Both the position numbers and the translations under genes were made by a program. Of a stretch of DNA of 33,025 nt, positions 7,010 through 15,235 are shown one piece after another; positions within the stretch are counted from its first letter, which is position 1; every line of letters begins with the position of its first letter. Location of the stretch: contig VBJT01000122.1 in NCBI GenBank assembly GCA_005880075.1, forward strand, positions 1 through 33,025, in the 5' to 3' direction. The stretch is from Chloroflexota bacterium (lineage in GTDB: Bacteria; Chloroflexota; Dehalococcoidia; SM23-28-2; RBG-16-64-32). A model generated the notes under the pieces. The model saw only the letters and a program-made list of their open reading frames with translations, did no database searches and was not told the DNA's origin.

Positions 7010-8031
7010 AATTCCCGCTCGAGCAAGAACTCGGCGATCTGTACGATCTCTTCGCGCGGCCCGGGCACCAGATCGAGCCGGCCGAGTTCGGCGATCGCAT
7101 TCCCTTTGAGCTCTGCCGCTTGCCTTTCGCAGTACCCCCGAGCACCAACCTCGTCGAGATGCTGCCGCACCTGCGCCACGTCGTCAGCATCAAGCGCCGG
7201 CTTGTCGTAGATCGCTCGCAATTCCTCCCGCGTCCCGGCCTTACCCTCGCTGAGCGCGTAAACGACGGGCAGTGACTTCTTGCGGCGGTAGACGTCCGCG
7301 CCTGCTGCCTTACCGGTCTTGCTCTCGTCGCCCCAGACGCCCAGCATGTCGTCTCGGACTTGGAATGCCGTCCCAAGCGTCCGCCCGACCCGGCCAAGCC
7401 GCTCGGCAAGTTCCCAATCACCGTCGGCCGTCAGTACCCCCAAGCGAAACGCAGAGTCGAACAGCGCGCCGCTCTTCTGCCGAACCATCTGCAGATATGC
7501 CGGCAAATCGACGTCCGTCTTCTCTTCAAAGGCGAGATCAAGCGTTTGCCCTGCCACCATCTCAAGCGTGGACTCGTCGAGGACGCGCGCTGCTTCTATG
7601 ACCGTGGCAGCCGCCACGCCTTCGTCCGCCAACCTCAATACCACCGGCCGGGCCAGCGCGAGAAGGCCATCGCCAGCGTTTATCGCCTGCGCCTCGCCCC
7701 AGATGCTCCACACGGTGGGCCGGTGGTGCCGCTCCTGGTCACGGTCCTGGACATCATCGTGGATCAGCGAAAAGTTGTGTACCAGCTCTACTGCCGCGGC
7801 CGCGGGCAGCGCGCGGTGCCATTCGCCGCCCGCCGCTTCGCAGGACAGCAAGCAGAGCGTCGGACGCAGCCCCTTGCCACCGGCATCTTGCGGCTGCCCC
7901 GCGGCGTCCTCCCAACCGAGGTGATAGCGAATCATACGGTTGAGCAACAGCGGCTGATGGTCGCTTATGAGGGAGCGCAGGTACGCATTGAACTCCCGCC
8001 GATGACGGGCGACCGGAAGGACGGACAGCAA
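7006..8031 (-). CDS. Polyprenyl synthetase (isoprenyl diphosphate synthase)
   Basis: The 341-residue protein has both aspartate-rich motifs of trans-isoprenyl diphosphate synthases. The first is FSLIHDDVQDRDQERHHRP, with DDxxD and the following Arg. The second is AFQVRDDMLGVWGDESKTGK, then RRKKSLPVVYAL. It condenses isopentenyl diphosphate with an allylic diphosphate (product probably C15-C20 or longer) for quinone or membrane lipid synthesis. The start is TTG 8031, directly after the stop codon of yjbQ, with GGAGAG 5 bases upstream inside the yjbQ end. The two are therefore probably translated from one message. Confidence 0.9.
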   Translation of the reverse strand: MLSVLPVARHRREFNAYLRSLISDHQPLLLNRMIRYHLGWEDAAGQPQDAGGKGLRPTLCLLSCEAAGGEWHRALPAAAAVELVHNFSLIHDDVQDRDQERHHRPTVWSIWGEAQAINAGDGLLALARPVVLRLADEGVAAATVIEAARVLDESTLEMVAGQTLDLAFEEKTDVDLPAYLQMVRQKSGALFDSAFRLGVLTADGDWELAERLGRVGRTLGTAFQVRDDMLGVWGDESKTGKAAGADVYRRKKSLPVVYALSEGKAGTREELRAIYDKPALDADDVAQVRQHLDEVGARGYCERQAAELKGNAIAELGRLDLVPGPREEIVQIAEFLLEREF

Positions 8032-8469
8032 CTACTCTCCGACGAGGTGGACGACGACCTCGCGGTCCCGGCCGTGGTCAAGCTCCACAAGAAAGAGGCG
8101 CTGCCACGGCCCGAAGGTAAGCCGGCCATTGACGATAGGCACGGATTCACTCGCGCCCAACAGCAGCTGCTGGCAATGCGAATGGCCGTTCGGCCGCTCC
8201 CCGTTGTTTGACAGCGCGTGGGCATATTTGTTGTGTGCGTAGTCGTTGCCGGCCGGCACAACTTCGCCAAGCATCTGCTCCATGTCGCGGAGGAGATGCG
8301 GCTCGGCTTCATTGATGCGAATAGCAGCAGTCGTGTGCTTGGAAAAGACCACTGCGAACCCGTTGAGCAGTCCACACTCGCGGGCCGCCTCCTCAACGTA
8401 GTCGGTTATGTCGACGAATTGAGGGCCGCGCTCAGTCTTGACCTCCAATGTGCGTGAGAGGAATTTCAT
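8032..8469 (-). CDS. YjbQ family (UPF0047) protein
   Basis: This 145-residue protein has the YjbQ signatures: VDITDYVEEAARECGLLNGF, VVFSKHTTAAIRINEAEPHL and NGHSHCQQLLLGASESVPI, ending LDHGRDREVVVHLVGE. Members have been linked to weak thiamine-phosphate synthase activity, though their physiological role is unclear. ATG 8469 is chosen over the longer open frame because AGGAGG sits 7-8 bases upstream and the family's N-terminus (MKFLSRTLEVKTER) begins there. It is the first gene of an operon with the polyprenyl synthase. A strong hairpin occupies its 5' flank. Confidence 0.88.
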   Translation of the reverse strand: MKFLSRTLEVKTERGPQFVDITDYVEEAARECGLLNGFAVVFSKHTTAAIRINEAEPHLLRDMEQMLGEVVPAGNDYAHNKYAHALSNNGERPNGHSHCQQLLLGASESVPIVNGRLTFGPWQRLFLVELDHGRDREVVVHLVGE

Positions 8470-8498
8470 GCGGGATTCCTCCTTCTTGCCGGTATCCC

Positions 8499-8526
8499 CG
8501 CGTGGTTTCAGTATTGAAACCACGCG
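8499..8526. repeat. Perfect 12-bp inverted repeat in the yjbQ upstream region
   Basis: CGCGTGGTTTCA (8499-8510) and TGAAACCACGCG (8515-8526) are perfect reverse complements around GTAT. They lie 30-57 bases upstream of the yjbQ start, between it and a divergent DUF1059 gene. No T-tract follows on either strand, so an operator or a regulatory mRNA hairpin is more likely than a terminator. Confidence 0.5.
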
Positions 8527-8698
8527 CGGGCGGCGCGGGCCGTTCGCCGAAACGCGATGCCTCATTTGCCTCCGGCTTAGATTATCGCGCGAAAACCTCT
8601 TACAAGATAGACTTTGTGCGATTTTCACAATGCCTCCCTTGAAAACGAGGGCCTCGGGCGCTAAAGTTTCTCTTGCCATTCAGAAGATGGAGGTTGAA

Positions 8699-8878
8699 GT
8701 GGGAAAGGTAGTTGATTGCGCGAAGGTCGACCCCAGCACCGGTTGTAGTCACGTCGTTCGAGGCGAGACCGAAGAAGATCTCATGAAGAACGCCCAGGAA
8801 CACGCGCAAGAGCATGGCCTAGTCGAGGTTACTCCCGAATTGATGGAGCGCGTCCGGGCGAACATCAGAGACGAATAG
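8699..8878 (+). CDS. DUF1059 family small protein
   Basis: A 59-residue protein reads MGKVVDCAKVDPSTGCSHVV, then RGETEEDLMKNAQEHAQEHG, ending ERVRANIRDE. That is the standard layout of DUF1059: two Cys near the N-terminus and a helical ETEEE..H..H stretch. Function is unknown. GTG 8699 is preferred to the upstream ATG 8687 because GGAGG (8689-8693) is 5 bases before it, and the resulting length matches the family. The gene is convergent with the OB-fold gene, separated by 2 bases. Confidence 0.8.
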   Translation: MGKVVDCAKVDPSTGCSHVVRGETEEDLMKNAQEHAQEHGLVEVTPELMERVRANIRDE

Positions 8879-8880
8879 GC

Positions 8881-9300
8881 TCATTCGCCGTTTCGCTCTT
8901 TCGCCGACGGATGCCGCCAAGGCGATAACCGTCCGGCTGCTCGCCCCTTTTTCCTCTGTACGCCCGACAGGATCTTGAACGTCCGCTCGATGTAGTCCTG
9001 ATCCCGCAAGATCTCGACTTCGTAGTCGAGTGGCACGACGCGGCTCTCCGCGTCTAGCGTGGCGCTGTGCCAGCCGCCCGGGTACTCGCGAACTATGGCA
9101 TCGTGAAATTCATAGCTCTTGGCTTCCTGAACCCTTGCTTCGCCTATCTCCACACGGGTCAGCGCCGAATCATCGCCGACGAGGCACATGCGGAGGCCAC
9201 CAACATCCCACAACCGTAGAACACGCGCTTGGAAACTCACGCGCTGTCCGGCAGAGCAGTCCTTCAGCGCCCGCAGGTTTTCCAGCGCTGGCGCGCTCAT
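8881..9300 (-). CDS. OB-fold-like protein, unknown function
   Basis: The 139-residue protein shows an OB-fold-like pattern: AGQRVSFQARVLRLWDVGGL, MCLVGDDSALTRVEIGE, FHDAIVREYPGGWHSATLDA, VVPLDYEVEIL. This alternation of strands resembles the tRNA-anticodon/RPA-type OB fold of nucleic-acid-binding proteins. The C-terminus is short and basic (QRKKGRAAGRLSPWRHPS). A role in binding single-stranded nucleic acid is inference only. Its ATG overlaps the stop of the upstream gene in an ATGA, so the two are translationally coupled. Confidence 0.65.
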   Translation of the reverse strand: MSAPALENLRALKDCSAGQRVSFQARVLRLWDVGGLRMCLVGDDSALTRVEIGEARVQEAKSYEFHDAIVREYPGGWHSATLDAESRVVPLDYEVEILRDQDYIERTFKILSGVQRKKGRAAGRLSPWRHPSAKERNGE

Positions 9301-9602
9301 CTGCCCTCCAGCCAGCGTGCGATGGCATCAACATTTTCCCGAAGGCTCGCCCTCGCCTCTTTGACTAGCCAGCGATAGCAGTGCATGCGGCTGGACTTAT
9401 CAGGCGCGTAGTCCTCCCAGGACAGGACGTAGGCGCGGCCCTGCGCCCTGTGAGGCCAGCTCTCCTTCGGCAGGAGGTGGACGTAGATAGTCCCGCCGTC
9501 ATCCGTGAACGTAATCGCGCCGACCGCGGCATCAGTTAGTGACTGGTGGCCGGTATCCACCAGCAACCGCCTCAGCTCCCGCTCTAGGAAACGTAGCGCC
9601 AT
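9297..9602 (-). CDS. Conserved-looking hypothetical protein, 101 aa
   Basis: I do not recognise this family. The protein is 101 residues long, with a helical basic N-terminus (ALRFLERELRRLL), a beta-rich centre (ITFTDDGGTIYVHLLPKESW) and an aromatic segment (AYVLSWEDYAPDKSSRMHCY) before a helical end. No membrane segment or signal peptide is seen. Overlap with the OB-fold gene by ATGA suggests joint production and perhaps physical partnership. Codon use resembles that of adjacent genes, so it is likely a true gene. Confidence 0.6.
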   Translation of the reverse strand: MALRFLERELRRLLVDTGHQSLTDAAVGAITFTDDGGTIYVHLLPKESWPHRAQGRAYVLSWEDYAPDKSSRMHCYRWLVKEARASLRENVDAIARWLEGR

Positions 9603-9626
9603 CGCTGACTTAAGCCGAAGGCAAGG

Positions 9627-10655
9627 CTATCCGTAGAACGTACTCGCGATGGCGCCTCCATAAGCGAGTACCTTCTGAGCCGGTAGCCCATACGGCGCCG
9701 GCACCGGACAAAGAGAATCGGCGATGTCCCACAGGGGTTCGATTCTCTTTCTCACATCGTCCGCCGGGCCACATGTAACGAACGCCTCCACCATCTCATC
9801 GGGGACGAGGTGCGCCACGCCCAAGTAATCTCCCCGCTTGACGCCCTCCTGCAGCCGCTGCGCCTCCTTCCGAAAACCGTGGGCAGCGAAATACTCTTCG
9901 TACTGGGTCATGCCGGCATAGAAGGCGATCGTCGCGCGGGAGTCGTTGATGGCTTCGGCGCGGTCGTTGTTGATCATTATCAGCGGCCAGAGGTTGATCT
10001 CAATATCGCTGCGTTGCTTGCCGGCACGAGCCAGGCCGCGCTTGATGGCCTCCGGACCGTCATTCGTCGCCCAGCGGAGCGACCAGATGGCGTGCCCCAT
10101 CACCCCGTCGGCGATTTCGGCCGCGAGGCTGACGAGAGGCCCGCGCAGACCCGCGATCCAGATCGGGAGGTCCGTGCGAAGGGGCGGCGACGGAGGCTGG
10201 AGCTCGCTGAAATCGTGCCGGTGGTAGCTCCCCTCGAAAGCCGCGAGCTCACCAGTATGCGCCTTCGCGATGATGAGCCGGATAAGCTCGACAACCTCTC
10301 GCAGATGCTCGAGCGGCTTGCCGTATGGCATTCCGAAGAATCCCTCGCTCCACGAGCGTATGCTGCAGCCGAGCCCGAGCGTGAAGCGCCCGCCGCTAAG
10401 CCGATCGAGGTCTATCGCCGCCATTGCCGTCTCGAAGGGGCTGCGCGCGAACGCCAGAGCGATTCCGGAGGTAAGCTTCACCCGCGTCGTTACAGCCGCC
10501 GCAGCCGCCAGCGGCACAAATGGCGGCCCATAGACCTGCGGGGCGAACAGCCCATCGAGACCCGCTTGCTCGTACATCTTCGCCTGGCCGGTCAGCACCC
10601 CGGGCGGCAGAGTAGGCGTAATCACACCCCAGATCGGCCTCTTTCCATCCCGCAC
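9627..10655 (-). CDS. LLM-class F420-dependent oxidoreductase (intact)
   Basis: This 342-residue protein is a complete luciferase-like monooxygenase-fold enzyme. It starts RPIWGVITPTLPPGVLTGQA and carries VKLTSGIALAFARSPFETA, LDRLSGGRFTLGLGCSIRSW and LPIWIAGLRGPLVSLAAEIA, then FVTCGPADDVRKRIEPLWDI near the C-terminus. It would use reduced F420 or FMN on an unidentified substrate. AGGAGG lies 7 bases before the GTG start. Unlike the two LLM genes at 1957-4602, it shows no disruption. Confidence 0.88.
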   Translation of the reverse strand: MRDGKRPIWGVITPTLPPGVLTGQAKMYEQAGLDGLFAPQVYGPPFVPLAAAAAVTTRVKLTSGIALAFARSPFETAMAAIDLDRLSGGRFTLGLGCSIRSWSEGFFGMPYGKPLEHLREVVELIRLIIAKAHTGELAAFEGSYHRHDFSELQPPSPPLRTDLPIWIAGLRGPLVSLAAEIADGVMGHAIWSLRWATNDGPEAIKRGLARAGKQRSDIEINLWPLIMINNDRAEAINDSRATIAFYAGMTQYEEYFAAHGFRKEAQRLQEGVKRGDYLGVAHLVPDEMVEAFVTCGPADDVRKRIEPLWDIADSLCPVPAPYGLPAQKVLAYGGAIASTFYG

Positions 10656-10749
10656 CAGCAGCCTCCTTCAAATGGTGGCGGTACTACGCACACGATACGC
10701 GGTCCTAATGCGCATTGATGACGTCATTACACTTGGGAACTGTGGGGTG

Positions 10750-10795
10750 CCGGTGGCGCTAATATGGCATCCCTCGTGCCACCGGTCAACGATAT
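10750..10795. repeat. 8-bp inverted repeat in the glpK upstream region
   Basis: CCGGTGGC (10750-10757) and GCCACCGG (10788-10795) are perfect reverse complements 30 bases apart, 38-83 bases before glpK. The spacing suggests a looped operator rather than a terminator. A 10-bp palindrome, ATGACGTCAT (10718-10727), lies just upstream. Either may bind a regulator. Confidence 0.3.
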
Positions 10796-10817
10796 CGACA
10801 GTCTCCAACGCCGATGC

Positions 10818-10823
10818 TAACCT
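10818..10823 (+). promoter_or_regulatory. Extended -10 box close to the glpK start
   Basis: TGC-TAACCT ends 9 bases before ATG 10833, with no ribosome-binding site between. A transcript from here would have a leader of only a few bases. No clear -35 is seen. Confidence 0.3.
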
Positions 10824-10832
10824 TGCCGCAAT

Positions 10833-12326
10833 ATGGCGGACTTGGTGCTCGCTCTAGACCAAGGGACATCTTCCAGTCGGGCCATCCTGTTTGACCATTC
10901 GGGGAACGCCGTTGCCTCCGCCCAGCAGCCGTTCGAGCAGATATACCCGCAGCCTGGCTGGGTTGAACACGACCCGGAGGACGTCTGGCAAACGCAGCTG
11001 GCGACCGCTCAGGAAGCGCTGAAGCAGGCAAAGGCAACCGCGGACGATGTAGCCGCGATCGGCATCACGAATCAGCGCGAGACCACGCTCCTCTGGGACC
11101 ACAACGGCCGCCCAATCGCCAACGCCATCGTCTGGCAAGACAGACGTACCGCACCGATCTGCGACGAAATGCGAGACAAGGGCTTGGAGCCTCTGTTCCG
11201 CGAGCGGACGGGCCTGCTGCTTGACCCGTACTTCTCTGGAACAAAGGTGAAATGGCTCCTCGATAATGTCAGCAGCGCCCGTGCCCTTGCCGAAGCCGGC
11301 GACCTGAGGTTCGGCACGGTCGATTCCTGGTTGCTCTATCGCCTGACGGGCCTCCACGCGACGGACTATACGAACGCCTCGCGCACCCTGCTCTACAACA
11401 TCTTCGACCTGGGCTGGGATGATGAATTGCTATCAGCCCTCGAAGTTCCTCGAGGCATCTTGCCTCCCGTGCGGGCATCCTCCGGCGTCTTCGCTGAGAC
11501 GAGCTTGTTTGGCAAATCCGTGCCCGTCGCCGGAATCGGAGGCGACCAGCAGGCAGCCCTCTTCGGGCAAGCGGCATTCGAGCCGGGCATGGCGAAGAAC
11601 ACATATGGCACCGGCGCGTTCTGCCTGATGAACATCGGCGAGCGGAAGGTCGCCTCAAAGAATCTGCTGACCACAATCGCCTGGGGGATATCCGGTGCGG
11701 AGCGCGACGAAGTCGTATACGCGCTCGAAGGCTCCATCTTCATCGCAGGCGCGGCCGTCCAATGGCTACGGGACGAGTTGGGCATCATTTCGACCGCCGC
11801 CGAATCCCAGGAGCTTGCGCTGAGCGTGCCCGACTCGAACGGGGTTTATGTCGTGCCAGCGTTCGTCGGCCTGGCGGCGCCACACTGGGACCCGAGCGCG
11901 CGCGGTGCCATCTTCGGGCTCACGCGCGGTGCCAACCGGGCGCATCTCGCCCGCGCGACGCTGGAAGCGATCGCGTTTCAGACTTGCGATGTAATTGATG
12001 CTATCGAAGCTGACTCTGGCGTGACGCTTTCCGAGCTGCGCGTCGACGGCGGCGCCGCGGCGAACGACCTGCTTCTCCAGATTCAGGCTGACCTGCTCGG
12101 CCGGGACGTCGTGAGGCCGGCGGTGCTCGAGACGACCGCGCTTGGAGCAGCTTATCTGGCCGGCCTGGCGACCGGGTTCTGGAGGGATGCGTCGGACGTT
12201 TCCAAGAACTGGCGCATCGACCGCCGCTTCAGCCCGCAAATGGCTGCTGACAGGCGGGCCGAGATGTATGCCGGCTGGAAGCGCGCGGTTGAGCGCGTAA
12301 AGGGATGGAGCACGGCCGGGGCCTGA
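10833..12326 (+). CDS. glpK: Glycerol kinase
   Basis: The 497-residue protein matches bacterial glycerol kinase in length and motifs. It has the N-terminal phosphate-binding [33 protein letters not shown] and [16 protein letters not shown], the Asp/Arg-containing [10 protein letters not shown], the FGGY signature region [17 protein letters not shown], and the C-terminal adenosine motif [20 protein letters not shown]. It phosphorylates glycerol to sn-glycerol-3-phosphate with ATP in the cytoplasm. No glpD or glpF lies nearby. It ends 12 bases from a convergent gene. Function is assigned with high confidence. Confidence 0.97.
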   Translation: MADLVLALDQGTSSSRAILFDHSGNAVASAQQPFEQIYPQPGWVEHDPEDVWQTQLATAQEALKQAKATADDVAAIGITNQRETTLLWDHNGRPIANAIVWQDRRTAPICDEMRDKGLEPLFRERTGLLLDPYFSGTKVKWLLDNVSSARALAEAGDLRFGTVDSWLLYRLTGLHATDYTNASRTLLYNIFDLGWDDELLSALEVPRGILPPVRASSGVFAETSLFGKSVPVAGIGGDQQAALFGQAAFEPGMAKNTYGTGAFCLMNIGERKVASKNLLTTIAWGISGAERDEVVYALEGSIFIAGAAVQWLRDELGIISTAAESQELALSVPDSNGVYVVPAFVGLAAPHWDPSARGAIFGLTRGANRAHLARATLEAIAFQTCDVIDAIEADSGVTLSELRVDGGAAANDLLLQIQADLLGRDVVRPAVLETTALGAAYLAGLATGFWRDASDVSKNWRIDRRFSPQMAADRRAEMYAGWKRAVERVKGWSTAGA

Positions 12327-12338
12327 GCCGAGGCGCGC

Positions 12339-13604
12339 CTAGTGAGGCCTTGGCGTCCGTGTTGTGGGCGGGATCGGGCTCGGAGTGACGTTCGGCGTTG
12401 GCGTGTCACTCGGTGCCGGCGTGAGTGCGGGCGTCGGTTCAGGGGTTGCGGGCGGCGTCGGTTCCGGAGTGGGCGGCTGCCAGAGGCCATACTTGCCCAC
12501 CATCCAGTCCCAAACGTCTCTCGAGAGCCGGGCGCCGAATGAATAACCATCCTTCTCGCTGTTCGCCAACTGGGACAAATACGTGATCGCGTAAGCCTTC
12601 TGCTTTCCATCCACCCCCTGGAACGTCACGATTCCAACGTCGTTGTTCACCCACCCGTCCCAGTCCGCGTAATAGCCAATCTTATGGCCGACAGTAGCTT
12701 CCGATGGGAGACGCTTGGGGATGATGTAGTCGACATACGAATAGCTGTCACGTAGTACCCGGAGCGTGTAGACGGTCCATTCATAGTTGAAGAGTTGCTC
12801 GTTCCAGAGCTTGGCCAGGATGTCGTTTGTTTCGAGGGCAGTCAAGATGTTGGGGGACGGATAATCGCCCCCGTAGAACGGAATGTGATCAAAGTACGAG
12901 GTGGTCATTCCCCAGGAGTTCATAAGAGACCGCGCGTAATACGTGCCCTCCCAATACGATCCGAAAATCTCCTGCGTGAAATTCTTGACCTCCGGCGGAT
13001 AGCTGCCGCCAATGCCCTTCTTGATGCTATAACCGAGGCCGTCCGGGCTGGCGTTACCTGCCTGAAACTGATCGACGGCGCCCAGTAGAGCGAACAAGTT
13101 AATCACGCAGCCCGTGCGGTGCAGAACGTTGCCACCGACTGATATCGTTTCCCCGTTCTGGAGGTCAGTGACGGCTACGGCTACATCGATGCCGCCGACG
13201 TCCGCATCATAGTCAACGATCGAGCTTTCAAGCTGGTCGCGCAGCGCCAGAAAATCAGGCGAGGCGTTGACGTTTTCGGGCATGTTCCCGGATGTCTGAG
13301 GGAGCGGCGCTGAGGTCTGATCGCCGCCGGTGCCCTCTTGCGGTGAAGGGGCGGGCGTCTCCGACGGCGCGGGAGAGGCCGACGATCTATTCCAGTCGAC
13401 TACCCCATCGACTGTGACGCCCGGATACGATTGCCCGCCTTCGCGCCTCACGGCCGCTGCTGACCGCGCCGGGCTTTCTGAGCCAGCATCTTTCGCGCTT
13501 CCGTCAAGCGATGCCAGTACTATGACGACGCCGAGGGCAACCGGCGCCGAAGCCAGCCCGACGCCGGAGGCAATCCTTATCATTCTCCGGTCTAGACGAA
13601 ACAC
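12339..13604 (-). CDS. Secreted/anchored beta-lactamase-fold protein with degenerate active site
   Basis: This 421-residue protein has an N-terminal membrane segment (residues about 11-32), a Ser/Pro-rich linker (about 75-105), a class A beta-lactamase/serine hydrolase-like domain (about 115-372) and a Pro/Thr-rich tail (about 376-421) with repeated PTPEPTP and TPxP units. At the place of the SxxK catalytic motif (HRTGCVINLFALLGAV) the residues are Cys166 and Asn169. The KTG triad reads KIG (308-310). No clear omega-loop Glu was found. It therefore probably does not hydrolyse beta-lactams and may bind or cleave cell-wall peptides, or be inactive. GTG 13604 has AGGGG 6 bases upstream. The low-complexity tail suggests a cell-surface location. 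Confidence 0.75.
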   Translation of the reverse strand: MFRLDRRMIRIASGVGLASAPVALGVVIVLASLDGSAKDAGSESPARSAAAVRREGGQSYPGVTVDGVVDWNRSSASPAPSETPAPSPQEGTGGDQTSAPLPQTSGNMPENVNASPDFLALRDQLESSIVDYDADVGGIDVAVAVTDLQNGETISVGGNVLHRTGCVINLFALLGAVDQFQAGNASPDGLGYSIKKGIGGSYPPEVKNFTQEIFGSYWEGTYYARSLMNSWGMTTSYFDHIPFYGGDYPSPNILTALETNDILAKLWNEQLFNYEWTVYTLRVLRDSYSYVDYIIPKRLPSEATVGHKIGYYADWDGWVNNDVGIVTFQGVDGKQKAYAITYLSQLANSEKDGYSFGARLSRDVWDWMVGKYGLWQPPTPEPTPPATPEPTPALTPAPSDTPTPNVTPSPIPPTTRTPRPH

Positions 13605-13727
13605 GGTTCCCCTTCTGACCGCCTATTCAAGCGCTGTGATACTGATAACGCCGTATAGTGCTGCAAGGATACCAAAAGCAGGCTAAGGCGCACGACCCAC
13701 TTGTGGCTTCGCTAGAATGACGCCTCG

Positions 13728-13790
13728 ATGTGCGGCGGCGTTGCAACCGCTTCTGTTTCCCAGAAGGGCACTGCTAGACTTAGCGCGTGA
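13728..13790 (+). CDS. 20-codon upstream ORF overlapping the glcD start
   Basis: ATG 13728 opens a 20-codon frame (MCGGVATASVSQKGTARLSA) whose TGA (13788-13790) overlaps the GTG of glcD (13787-13789) as GTGA. A -10-like TAGAAT lies at 13712-13717, ending 10 bases upstream. It may be a coupled leader peptide or chance. No amino-acid bias typical of attenuators is visible. Confidence 0.25.
   Translation: MCGGVATASVSQKGTARLSA
13775..13780 (+). promoter_or_regulatory. TAnnnT -10 box 6 bases from the glcD start codon
   Basis: An extended -10 (TGC-TAGACT) ends exactly 6 bases before GTG 13787. There is no Shine-Dalgarno, which fits leaderless transcription of glcD. Confidence 0.4.
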
Positions 13791-15235
13791 AGCGCAGCAG
13801 CCTCATCCGAGACCTTCAGGGCGCAATCGGCCGCCGCTGGGTGCTCCACGCGCCCGAAGATCTCCTCGTGTATGAATACGACGCGACGATCGATCGCGGG
13901 CTACCGGAGGCCGTCGTGCTGCCAGACGACGCGGAGGGCGTCGCCAGCGCTGTGTGCATTGCAAGCAATCACGGAGTGCCGGTGACCGCGCGAGGCGCCG
14001 GGACGGGCCTCTCAGGCGGCGCCATCCCGTGCGAGGGCGGCGTCGTTATCGTTACGACGCGCATGAACCGCATCCTCGAACTCGATCCAGAGAACCGAAT
14101 CGCGGTCGTCGAGCCGGGCGTCATCAATCTCGACATCTCGCGCTCCACCGCGCCTTATGGCCTCTATTACGCGCCCGATCCGTCGAGCCAGAAGGCGTGC
14201 AGCATCGGCGGCAATGTAGCCGAGAACGCCGGCGGGCCCCACTGCCTGCGCTACGGCACGACGACCAACCACGTTCTGGGCCTCGAAATCGTGACCGCCG
14301 ACGGTGTGGTCGTATGGCTTGGCGGCAAGACGGCTGATACGCCCGGCTACGACCTCACCGGCGTTGTAGTCGGGTCCGAGGGCACTCTCGCAATCGTGAC
14401 GAAGGTCATCGTGCGGCTGCTGCACAAGCCCGAAGCGACCGTTACTCTGCTGGCGATTTTCGATACAGTCACGCAGGCGTCTCGCGTCGTTTCGTCAATC
14501 ATCGGCAAGGGAATGGTCCCCGCCGCGCTCGAGATGATGGACAAGAACACGATGGACGCAGTCGAGCCTTTTGTACATGCGGGCTACCCGCCCGACGCGG
14601 GCGCCGTGCTGCTAATCGAGGTCGAAGGCCTGAAGGAAGATGCTCAAGAACAGGCGGACGCTGTCGCCTCGATCTGCCGCGAGTTGGAGGCCCGTGAGAT
14701 TCGCATTGGTCTCTCGCAGGAAGACAGAGACAGGCTCTGGGCCGGCCGCAAGGGCGCGCTAGGCGCGTTGGGACGGCTGGCGCCCTCTTATTACATCCTT
14801 GACGGCGTCATACCGCGCACCCGGCTCCCAACCGTGCTGGACGGCGTTTACGAGGCCTGTGACCGTTTTGGCTTCCGTGTAGCGAACGTGTTCCACGCCG
14901 GCGACGGCAACCTCCACCCGAACGTGATGTTCGATGAGCGTGTGCAGGGCGCCACGAAAAAGGTCCTGGATTTGGGCGAGGAAATCATGCGCCTGTGCGT
15001 AGACGCCGGCGGATCGATCACCGGGGAACACGGCGTGGGATACGAAAAGCGCAACTATATGAGCTGGATCTTCTCGCCGGACGATCTCGAGGTGATGTCC
15101 AGACTCAAGGCAGCCTTTGGAGCCTCGGAGATCTTTAACCCGGGAAAGGTCTTCCCGACCTCGAAAGGCTGCGGCGAGGTCTCCTCGAGAATGAGAGCGG
15201 CGATCGCCAGGGTTGGCGCGGATGCCTTCGTCTAG
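13787..15235 (+). CDS. glcD: Glycolate oxidase subunit GlcD (FAD-linked oxidase)
   Basis: The 482-residue protein is the FAD-binding catalytic subunit of glycolate/lactate-type oxidases. The PCMH-type FAD domain spans about residues 30-210: PVTARGAGTGLSGGAIPCEG, VIVTTRMNRILELDPENRIA, CSIGGNVAENAGGPHCLRYG and VGSEGTLAIVTKVIVRLL. The C-terminal cap has FRVANVFHAGDGNLHPNV and the conserved ITGEHGVGYEKRNYM near the end. It oxidises glycolate (or a similar 2-hydroxy acid) to glyoxylate together with GlcE and GlcF. It overlaps glcE by 14 bases, and glcF follows directly, giving the canonical glcDEF order. The start is GTG 13787, with a -10 box only 6 bases upstream. Confidence 0.93.
   Translation: MKRSSLIRDLQGAIGRRWVLHAPEDLLVYEYDATIDRGLPEAVVLPDDAEGVASAVCIASNHGVPVTARGAGTGLSGGAIPCEGGVVIVTTRMNRILELDPENRIAVVEPGVINLDISRSTAPYGLYYAPDPSSQKACSIGGNVAENAGGPHCLRYGTTTNHVLGLEIVTADGVVVWLGGKTADTPGYDLTGVVVGSEGTLAIVTKVIVRLLHKPEATVTLLAIFDTVTQASRVVSSIIGKGMVPAALEMMDKNTMDAVEPFVHAGYPPDAGAVLLIEVEGLKEDAQEQADAVASICRELEAREIRIGLSQEDRDRLWAGRKGALGALGRLAPSYYILDGVIPRTRLPTVLDGVYEACDRFGFRVANVFHAGDGNLHPNVMFDERVQGATKKVLDLGEEIMRLCVDAGGSITGEHGVGYEKRNYMSWIFSPDDLEVMSRLKAAFGASEIFNPGKVFPTSKGCGEVSSRMRAAIARVGADAFV

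Noticed and set aside
7360-8211. 283-codon plus-strand frame opposite the polyprenyl synthase
   Set aside because: The minus strand carries both DDxxD motifs of a real enzyme; the plus frame is a shadow.
9775-9800. TGTAAC followed by CATCTC as a seventh ECF promoter
   Set aside because: It is inside the LLM gene, the spacing is about 12 bases instead of 16-17, and it points against that gene with no start downstream.
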